Of a stretch of DNA of 11,695 bases, positions 1 to 5,349 are shown piece after piece (positions within the stretch are counted from its first letter, which is position 1; every line of letters begins with the position of its first letter). Location of the stretch: contig JAKRSE010000285.1 of assembly GCA_022402505.1 (NCBI GenBank), positions 1-11,695 of the forward strand. The letters run 5' to 3'. The translations under genes and the position numbers were made by a program. The notes beneath the pieces were generated by a model that was not told the DNA's origin, did not search any database, and worked only from the letters and a program-made list of their open reading frames with translations. Source of the stretch: Fimbriimonadaceae bacterium. Its GTDB lineage: Bacteria > Armatimonadota > Fimbriimonadia > Fimbriimonadales > Fimbriimonadaceae.

Positions 1-1190
1 CCGACCAGCACCGCCCCATCAACAAGAACGTCGCGGCAGAAGATGTCCCACCAGAGCCCGGCGGTGGCGTTGCCGACGGCCCGATGGTTGAGCACTGTGT
101 GCCGTCGCACCTCGTGCATCTTGACCCCGCCCGTGTAGTAGAGAATCTCGCCGCCCCGCCATGCCCGCCAGACGTTCCAGCTGGTCTCAACGCCGTCGAA
201 GAGGATGTTCTCTGACGGGCCACTGGAGATCCCGCTGACCCCGTTCCAGTTGAAGACCGAATTTCGGATCGTCCAGTTGCGGCCGTGGATCTGGAGGCCC
301 GTGCTGGAATTCCAGACAAAGCGACAGCCTTCGATCAGCACGTTGTTGGAAGGCTCTTCGGGACCGCCGAAGACGACGGCATTCGCCCGGCTGTAGGCCG
401 ACTCATCGTTGGCCGCCCTCTGAAAGGTGAGATTTCTCAGAACAACGCTGCTCTTCCCAGTGAGGTCCAGCAGACTGCGTCGAACGGATGCTTCGATCTC
501 GCCGGACGCGCCTTCGGGCAGCCGGGCGTAGATTCGCCCCCCCAAGGGATCACGATCGACGACGCCGAACTCGCCCGGCTTGAGGACCGACTTCGGGTCG
601 CGGGCCGACTTGAATCGATGCTCCAGGACGCCGCCGAGATCCGGATTCTGGCTCGCGCCGATCACCTCGGTCTCCTCCAGGATTCGCGGCATCAGGGGCC
701 GATCTCCGATGAAGAGGAGCTCACGACGGTGGGCGATGAGGCCGGCGGCCGTCCACTGGTAGCCGAAGAGGCCGAACCGATGCGGCCAGGGCGCGGAGAT
801 CAGGCCGTCGCCTTCTTCTTTCCAGCGACTGCGGGGGATGACGTCGCTGCCCGTCCAGATCACGCGGTCGGCCGGACCGGCCCCTTCGATGACGAGCGGC
901 GTGGCGGCCGCCTTCCCCCGACCCCAGTCGAGGTCGAGGACGGATTCCCGATAGGTGCCGGGCTGCAGGCGAAGCACGACGGGCACACCGTCGGCCAGAA
1001 GCTCGAGGGCCGCGCGGAAGCCGGCTCTGAGAGACACCTGGCCGCGGCCCGAACCATCCGGCGAGACCCGAATGGTTTGGGCGCCCGCCAGGCTCAGCTG
1101 AGGAGACCCGGTGGCCCTGGCAGCCGGCGGCTCCGGTGAGGCGGATGGACTCGCCATCACAAGAGCCGCCAGCGCCAAGGCCGGAATCAA
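1..1190 (-). CDS. Secreted right-handed beta-helix (pectate-lyase-like fold) protein, 3' end outside window
   Basis: About 396 residues are visible; the C-terminus lies beyond the left edge. I chose the TTG start at 1190 because it interlocks with the stop of the preceding lipoprotein gene (TTGA, 1190-1187) and gives a plausible signal peptide, MIPALALAALVMASPSA. Residues about 40-60 carry IRVSPDGSGRGQ, an opening common in surface beta-helix proteins (compare 'VSPDGSD' starts), followed by LQPGTYRESVLDLDW. From about residue 250 to the edge there are repeated short strands typical of parallel beta-helix coils: VVLRNLTFQRA, NVLIEGCRFVWNSS, LQIHGRNWTIRNSVF and NILFDGVETSWN. Such proteins bind or cleave polysaccharides outside the cell. 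No catalytic residues can be assigned from the visible part, so substrate and activity are unknown. It is the last visible gene of a LacI-prepilin-lipoprotein chain. The fold is fairly secure; whether it is an enzyme is not. Confidence 0.8.
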   Translation of the reverse strand, partial: MIPALALAALVMASPSASPEPPAARATGSPQLSLAGAQTIRVSPDGSGRGQVSLRAGFRAALELLADGVPVVLRLQPGTYRESVLDLDWGRGKAAATPLVIEGAGPADRVIWTGSDVIPRSRWKEEGDGLISAPWPHRFGLFGYQWTAAGLIAHRRELLFIGDRPLMPRILEETEVIGASQNPDLGGVLEHRFKSARDPKSVLKPGEFGVVDRDPLGGRIYARLPEGASGEIEASVRRSLLDLTGKSSVVLRNLTFQRAANDESAYSRANAVVFGGPEEPSNNVLIEGCRFVWNSSTGLQIHGRNWTIRNSVFNWNGVSGISSGPSENILFDGVETSWNVWRAWRGGEILYYTGGVKMHEVRRHTVLNHRAVGNATAGLWWDIFCRDVLVDGAVLV

Positions 1191-1438
1191 CGGAGGCCCC
1201 CCGGAGGCGGAGTCGCCGGCGCCCCGGGCGTGGCTCCGGGAGCGCCAGAGGTTCCGGGAGCGGGTCCAAGACCATTCGCCGGAACCCGAGACCGCATCTC
1301 CGGAGTCATGGCCTCCAGATCGGTGGGCTTCAGGATGTCCCTGGCCGACTCCTCCCGCGACTGAGGCGCCGATCCGCCGCATCCGGCGAACAGGGCCGAT
1401 CCGCAGACGGCGCAGACCACGAGAAGCCCGGCCCTCAT
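1187..1438 (-). CDS. Small proline/glycine-rich lipoprotein
   Basis: 83 residues. The start at 1438 is one base after the prepilin stop (TGA-G-ATG) and gives a textbook lipoprotein signal: MRAGLLVVCAVCGSALFAGC, with lipobox LFAG/C and lipidated Cys20. A longer in-frame reading from 1654 exists but overlaps most of the prepilin gene and has a non-coding-like N-terminus, so I rejected it. The mature peptide is only about 64 residues: a charged stretch (REESARDILKPTDLEAM) followed by a low-complexity tail rich in Pro, Gly and Ala (about residues 54-83). Glycine follows the lipidated Cys; sorting rules for this phylum are not known to me. The stop overlaps the TTG start of the beta-helix gene. 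I do not recognise a domain. Position suggests an envelope partner of the pseudopilin or of the beta-helix protein (inference). Confidence 0.8.
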   Translation of the reverse strand: MRAGLLVVCAVCGSALFAGCGGSAPQSREESARDILKPTDLEAMTPEMRSRVPANGLGPAPGTSGAPGATPGAPATPPPGGLR

Positions 1439-1439
1439 C

Positions 1440-2294
1440 TCAGCGGAGACCGTCCCACATGTTGTCCTGCCGCCGGTTCTCACCGTCCGGGTTGGTCTGA
1501 GCGGGCGAGAGGGACTTGGCGCTGCTGTCGGTGAAGACGAAGTTCGCCTTGTCGCCATAGGGCGCCGAGACGCCGCCGTTGCGGCCCTGCATGATCCGGC
1601 GCAGCTCGGGGGTGTCCGGCCGGCTTCCATCCGGGCCGATGGAGACTCCCTCATTGCCGCAGCAGGTGGTGACCATCCCTCGGCTGTTGTCCAGGATGGA
1701 CATCATCGGGAAGGCCATCGTGTTCCCGCCCGCCCAGTGCCAGGCGGTGTCCCGATTGAGCTGCTGAGCGAACAGCACGGTCGCCGAGGGGTTGGTCATC
1801 GAGGTCGAGGACATGGCCGTGGTCACCCGCCAGCCGGGATTGTAGGTCGCAATCGGCCCTCGCTGGGGACCCCAGTCGAAGGTTCCGACGCCGGTGCTCA
1901 CGACGTTCACCGAGTTCGCCGCATAGCTGATGGCGAATCCGGTGTTGGTCGGCTCGGCGGCCCGGTCCGTGTCCACGGTCGCGCGCAGCAGGCTCAGCGT
2001 CTTCATGTAGGGCAGGATTCGGCCGGGCCAGTAGAGGGCCTTGCCCTCCGTGGTCGCCCAGCCGTCCTCCCAGAAGGCGTGCATCGGGAAGGTGTCGTCG
2101 TAGTCGGCCAGGTAGATCTGGGTCGCCGTACCCAGCTGCTTGATGCCGCTGAGGTCGGAGGTCTTCTTCGCGGCGAGCTTCGCCTGGGCAAAGACCGGGA
2201 AGAGGATGGCGGCCAGAATGGCGATGATGGCGATGACGACGAGCAGTTCGATCAGGGTGAACGCGCGTCGATGAGCGGTGGCATGATGGTTCAT
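1440..2294 (-). CDS. Type IV pilin-like prepilin (pseudopilin) with DUF1559/H-X9-DG-like architecture
   Basis: 284 residues. The N-terminus has a short basic leader (MNHHATAHRRA), a prepilin peptidase site A11/F12, Glu at position 5 of the mature protein (E16) and a hydrophobic helix to about residue 33, continuing as FPVFAQAKLAAKKTS. The rest is a globular domain of the large Armatimonadota/Planctomycetota pseudopilin family: IKQLGTATQIYLADYDDTFP follows the helix, and a C-terminal NFVFTDSSAKSL occupies the place of the usual H-X9-DG motif. Here the His is Tyr246 and DG is DS. The ATG at 2294 overlaps the LacI stop (ATGA), with a good ribosome site (GAGGA, 5 nt spacing) inside the LacI gene. 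Such proteins are membrane-inserted, then cleaved and methylated; most are orphan pilins of unknown role, many near carbohydrate genes. Family assignment is secure, function is not. Confidence 0.93.
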   Translation of the reverse strand: MNHHATAHRRAFTLIELLVVIAIIAILAAILFPVFAQAKLAAKKTSDLSGIKQLGTATQIYLADYDDTFPMHAFWEDGWATTEGKALYWPGRILPYMKTLSLLRATVDTDRAAEPTNTGFAISYAANSVNVVSTGVGTFDWGPQRGPIATYNPGWRVTTAMSSTSMTNPSATVLFAQQLNRDTAWHWAGGNTMAFPMMSILDNSRGMVTTCCGNEGVSIGPDGSRPDTPELRRIMQGRNGGVSAPYGDKANFVFTDSSAKSLSPAQTNPDGENRRQDNMWDGLR

Positions 2295-3403
2295 GGTGTT
2301 CCTCGTTCGGTCTCCAGCGACCGAAGGCTGTCGGATGGAATCTGAGCGGGGGCGGTGGTGTCTCGATCGAGGAGATCGGTCACCGGCAACACCGTTCGGC
2401 GACCGGGCTGGTCTTCCCCTCGGAGAACGGCGAGGATCGTCCTCATCGCCGTGCGGCCGATCTCCACAACCGGGATTCGGATCGTCGTCAACCGAAGCGG
2501 CTCCGAGGGATCCGGGATGTCGTCGTCGATGCCGATGACCGAAAGGTCGCGGGGCACCTCAAGACCGAGCGAGCGGGCCGCCCGAATGACGCCCCATGCA
2601 AGCTCGTCGTTCGCGGCGAAGACGGCGGTGGGACGGACCCGGCGCAGCCATTCCGCAAGGTCGGGACAACCCTCTCCGGGACGCCACGCCCCGGCCGACA
2701 AAAGCATCGGCGCGGGATCGATCCCACGCTGCGTCATCCAGTTGGCGAACGCCTCCTTTCGAGCGGAGGCGACCCCGTCGGCCAGGTACACCGGGACTCC
2801 ATCGCGAATGACTGTGTCCGCCGGGCCGGAAAGGTGCGCGATGCGCCGGTGGCCCAGCTCCCAGAGCCGCTCGAGCCCCAGACGGATGGCCGAATCTTCG
2901 TCGGCCTCGACGCAGGCGAGCGGCGGGACGACCTCGAACCGGGGGCTGACGACGACCACGGGCAGGCCCGATTCGGCGACCAAAGCCGGCCGGCGGTCCA
3001 ATTCGACCGCGGTCATGATCAGCCCGTCCAGCAGACCGTTCAGGAAGAACGAGGGCTCCGCCTCTTCCCGGACCTTCCTCGGAAAGTGGATGATCGAGTA
3101 GCCGCACTCATCCGCTTCGTCAAGGATCCCCCGCCACAGCCGACGGGAGAAGAGAGACTCGCTCATCTGGTCCTGATGGAAGGGGTCGGTCGCGCAGACC
3201 CCGATCGTCTGGGTCGCCGCCTGACGAAGACCCTTGGCGGCGAACGAGGGAACGTAGTTCAGCTTCGCGATCGCCTCCCGCACCTTGGCGATGGTCGCTT
3301 CGCTGTAGCCCGACGCCCCCGAGACCACGTGCGAGACGGTCGTCATCGACACCTTCGCCTCGGCAGCGACGTCGCGGATGGTGGCTTTCCGATACCTTCT
3401 CAC
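2291..3403 (-). CDS. LacI-family transcriptional regulator
   Basis: 370 residues, close to the usual 330-370. The N-terminal helix-turn-helix is canonical: ATIRDVAAEAKVSMTTVSHV at residues 7-26, then SGYSEATIAKVREAIAKLNY and the hinge region FAAKGLRQAATQTIG (54-68). The periplasmic-binding-protein-like ligand domain follows, with LGHRRIAHLSGP, FAANDELAWGVIRAA and VIGIDDDIPDPSEPLRLTTI in the expected order. The effector is probably a sugar or sugar derivative but cannot be read from sequence. The start is GTG at 3403 with GAAGGA 7 nt upstream (3412-3417). It heads a chain with the prepilin (ATGA overlap) and is divergent from the isomerase-phosphoesterase pair, so it probably autoregulates and controls both arms through the palindromes at 3416-3429 and 3461-3474. 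Confidence 0.95.
   Translation of the reverse strand: MRRYRKATIRDVAAEAKVSMTTVSHVVSGASGYSEATIAKVREAIAKLNYVPSFAAKGLRQAATQTIGVCATDPFHQDQMSESLFSRRLWRGILDEADECGYSIIHFPRKVREEAEPSFFLNGLLDGLIMTAVELDRRPALVAESGLPVVVVSPRFEVVPPLACVEADEDSAIRLGLERLWELGHRRIAHLSGPADTVIRDGVPVYLADGVASARKEAFANWMTQRGIDPAPMLLSAGAWRPGEGCPDLAEWLRRVRPTAVFAANDELAWGVIRAARSLGLEVPRDLSVIGIDDDIPDPSEPLRLTTIRIPVVEIGRTAMRTILAVLRGEDQPGRRTVLPVTDLLDRDTTAPAQIPSDSLRSLETERGTP
2300..2304 (-). promoter_or_regulatory. Ribosome binding site of the prepilin gene
   Basis: GAGGA lies five bases before the prepilin ATG (2294), within the last codons of the LacI gene. It is the clearest Shine-Dalgarno site of the left module. It suggests the pilin is translated efficiently on its own as well as by coupling through the ATGA overlap. 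Confidence 0.65.
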
Positions 3404-3411
3404 GTCCAGAA

Positions 3412-3417
3412 TCCTTC
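3412..3417 (-). promoter_or_regulatory. Ribosome binding site of the LacI-family gene
   Basis: GAAGGA on the minus strand, with AAGGA eight bases before the GTG start at 3403. It supports that start. It overlaps the left edge of the palindrome at 3416-3429, so repressor bound there would cover the start region of the gene. Confidence 0.6.
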
Positions 3418-3429
3418 AAACTATTTTGA
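3416..3429. promoter_or_regulatory. Putative LacI-family operator, proximal copy (O1)
   Basis: TCAAACTATTTTGA has arms TCAAA and TTTGA and is symmetric except for one central pair. It is AT-rich in a strongly GC-rich region and matches the second site at 3461-3474 at 12 of 14 positions in the same orientation. It overlaps the repressor's own ribosome site and a possible -10 element. Assignment to this repressor is inferred from position and symmetry. Confidence 0.6.
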
Positions 3430-3452
3430 GCAGCCGGATTCTCCCAGGTCAA
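3423..3452 (-). promoter_or_regulatory. Candidate sigma-70-type promoter for the LacI operon
   Basis: On the minus strand TTGACC (3452-3447) matches five of six -35 bases. Eighteen bases further is CAAAAT (3428-3423), four of six for -10. Transcription would start near 3416, leaving a leader of only about 13 nt. The -10 lies inside the O1 palindrome, a natural arrangement for autorepression. Housekeeping promoter consensus in this phylum is poorly known, so this is tentative. Confidence 0.4.
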
Positions 3453-3460
3453 GAGGGTTT

Positions 3461-3474
3461 CCAAAATATTTTGA
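3461..3474. promoter_or_regulatory. Putative LacI-family operator, distal copy (O2)
   Basis: CCAAAATATTTTGA contains the perfect 12-bp palindrome CAAAATATTTTG (3462-3473). Its centre is 45 bp from that of O1. It lies about 48 bp before the isomerase ATG and could cover the plus-strand promoter of the isomerase-phosphoesterase pair; CAAAAT or TATTTT inside it are possible -10 elements, but I see no good -35 at the right distance. Confidence 0.6.
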
Positions 3475-3521
3475 ATGACCGGCCGGCAACCCGCCACCCT
3501 TCTCGGGCAAACTTGCGGCTG

Positions 3522-4358
3522 ATGAAGATCAGCATCGCCTCTTTCTCCTTCCACGGCGCCGTGGCTCAGGGCACGATGGATGTCTTCCACTACCTGGAGG
3601 CCTGCCGGCATCGCTACCATCTGGACACCGCCGACATCTGGAACGGCCTCATGGGCCCGGACGTGGAGGTCCAGCTGGATGAAGAGCGGCTGCGAAAGAT
3701 CCGCGCGGCCATGGATGAGCGGTCTCTGACCTGCGTCAACTACCACGCCGACGGATGCCACCCCTGGGAGCCCGATCCCGAGGTCCGAGCCCGGCACCGG
3801 AGCCTGGCCGAGCGGCACTTGAAGGCCGCCGAGATTCTGGGAGCCCAGACCGTCCGAATCGACTCCGGCGGCGCCGACCGGGAGTGGAGCAACGAGGAGT
3901 TCGACTTCATCGCCCAGGCCTACCGAGAGTTCTGCACGGTCGCCGATTCAGCCGGGTTCAAGATCGGACCGGAAACCCATTGGGGCACCACCAACTACCC
4001 CGACAACATGCTGAAGCTGCACGCCGCCGTGAACCACCCCAGCTACGGAATCCTGCTGCACCTGGGCAAGGACACCTGGACCTCGCCGGACGACTACGAC
4101 CGGGCGCTGGCCCCGATCGCCGTCCACACCCACATCGATCAGAAGACCTGCTACGAGCGGCTCGATTCGGCCCTCTCCATCCTCATCGAGAGCGGCTATC
4201 AGGGAGCGCTCGGCGTGGAGCACCATACCGGCAAGAACGAGCTCGCGGAAGTCGAAGTCCAGATCGGATTGGTCCGTCGGGCCCTCAGTCATCTCCGCCA
4301 GGGACGGTCAGACGCCTACAAGGGCAACCCGCTCCTGGACCCAAAGATTGAAAGTTGA
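3522..4358 (+). CDS. Sugar phosphate isomerase/epimerase (xylose isomerase-like TIM barrel)
   Basis: 278 residues, normal for the family. The ATG at 3522 gives MKISIASFSFHG, a typical first barrel strand; an earlier in-frame ATG at 3378 would run through the operators and add 48 unrelated residues. Family signs are LDTADIW near residues 34-40, ILGAQTVRIDSGG (105-117), GFKIGPETHWG (145-155) with probable metal ligand Glu151, VHTHIDQK (201-208) with His202/His204, and GALGVEHHTG (228-237) with Glu233. These proteins use a divalent metal to isomerise or epimerise ketose- or inosose-type sugars in the cytosol. The exact substrate cannot be deduced. The usual Asp/His ligand of the strand before the His motif is not obvious: the region reads GILLHLGKDTW. 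No strong ribosome site precedes it. It is divergent from the repressor and 43 bp upstream of the phosphoesterase, probably one transcript. Confidence 0.85.
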   Translation: MKISIASFSFHGAVAQGTMDVFHYLEACRHRYHLDTADIWNGLMGPDVEVQLDEERLRKIRAAMDERSLTCVNYHADGCHPWEPDPEVRARHRSLAERHLKAAEILGAQTVRIDSGGADREWSNEEFDFIAQAYREFCTVADSAGFKIGPETHWGTTNYPDNMLKLHAAVNHPSYGILLHLGKDTWTSPDDYDRALAPIAVHTHIDQKTCYERLDSALSILIESGYQGALGVEHHTGKNELAEVEVQIGLVRRALSHLRQGRSDAYKGNPLLDPKIES

Positions 4359-4401
4359 AGCCGTCCTTCACACATCCTTGACCTGGGAGTCGGGAAGACT
4401 G

Positions 4402-5349
4402 ATGGAGCCCATGAGTCTCTCGCGACGCGAACTCTTGACCGGAACGGCGGGACTGGCCGCCGCCTCGACCGCCGCCGCCGCTCTGGCCCGCCCGACCGCG
4501 CGGAGGGTCCTGCGAGTGGCCCATCTGACCGACATCCATGTCCAGCCGGAGCGAAACGCCCAAGCCGGGTTTGAGGCCTGCCTCGCCGAGGTCCAGAGCC
4601 TGCGCGATGCGCCGGACCTCATCCTCTTCGGCGGGGACAACATCATGGACGCCTTCCGCCAGGAAGCCGACCGAACCAAGGCCCAGTGGGACATCTTCTC
4701 CCGCGTCGTCCGAAACCACTGCCGCACCCCGCACGAAAGCGTGATCGGGAATCACGACGTCTGGGCCTACGGATTCGGCGACAAGCACAAGTCCGATCCC
4801 CGGTTCGGCAAGGTCTGGCCGATGGAGGTCCTCGGCCTTGAAAAGCCCTACCGAACCTTCGACCGAGCGGGGTGGCGGTTCATCGTGCTGGACAGCACCT
4901 TCCGCGAAGGCACCGGCTACAAGGCCCGACTCGACGACGAGCAGTTCGAGTGGCTGAAGGGAGTTCTCAAAGACACGCCGAGGAGGATGCCGATCCTGGT
5001 GGTCAGCCACATGCCGATCATGTGCGCCTGCGCCATGTTCGACGGCGACAACGAGAAGTCGGGCAACTGGCAGATTCCCGGCGCATGGATGCACATCGAC
5101 GCCCGCCGGATCAAGGATGCCTTCCGGGGTCATCCCAACGTCAAGGGCTGCCTCAGCGGCCACATCCACCTGATCGACCGAGTGGACTACAACGGCGTCA
5201 GCTACTACTGCAACGGAGCCGTTTCGGCCGGATGGTGGGGCGGCTACTACCAGGAGTGCCGCTACGGCTACGGCCTGGTCGATCTCTACGCCGACGGCAC
5301 GTTCACGAACGAGTACCGAGGCTACGACTGGAAGACGGCCAAGGCCTAA
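4402..5349 (+). CDS. Tat-exported calcineurin-like metallophosphoesterase
   Basis: 315 residues from the ATG at 4402, which has GGAAG four bases upstream. ATG at 4411 is nearly as good; ATG at 4348 would overlap the isomerase gene and put 21 extra residues before the signal. The N-terminus is a twin-arginine signal: SLSRRELLTG followed by an Ala-rich hydrophobic stretch to about residue 29, so the enzyme is folded before export. All metallophosphoesterase motifs are present in order: D44-x-H46 (LTDIHV), GGD79N, GNH118D, SH203MP and GH254IH256. The last is followed by a short C-terminal strand domain. The family hydrolyses phosphomonoesters or diesters with two metal ions; substrate is unknown. 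Its gene neighbours suggest it removes phosphate from an external sugar derivative or polymer (inference). Its stop codon interlocks with that of the convergent GH127 gene. Confidence 0.88.
   Translation: MEPMSLSRRELLTGTAGLAAASTAAAALARPTARRVLRVAHLTDIHVQPERNAQAGFEACLAEVQSLRDAPDLILFGGDNIMDAFRQEADRTKAQWDIFSRVVRNHCRTPHESVIGNHDVWAYGFGDKHKSDPRFGKVWPMEVLGLEKPYRTFDRAGWRFIVLDSTFREGTGYKARLDDEQFEWLKGVLKDTPRRMPILVVSHMPIMCACAMFDGDNEKSGNWQIPGAWMHIDARRIKDAFRGHPNVKGCLSGHIHLIDRVDYNGVSYYCNGAVSAGWWGGYYQECRYGYGLVDLYADGTFTNEYRGYDWKTAKA

Noticed and set aside
285..1139. Plus-strand open frame of 284 codons in the beta-helix region
   Set aside because: The minus-strand frame gives a coherent signal peptide and beta-helix pattern, while this frame is disordered and Gly/Arg-rich.
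721..1275. Minus-strand frame of 184 codons starting inside the lipoprotein gene
   Set aside because: Arg/Pro/Gly-rich out-of-frame reading of the beta-helix gene; the correct frame starts at the TTG at 1190.
1439..1654. 72-codon N-terminal extension of the lipoprotein
   Set aside because: It overlaps the prepilin gene in another frame and would bury the lipobox signal in the middle of the protein.
3378..3521. 48-codon N-terminal extension of the isomerase
   Set aside because: It runs through the operator region and overlaps the start of the LacI gene. The internal ATG at 3522 gives the canonical first barrel strand.
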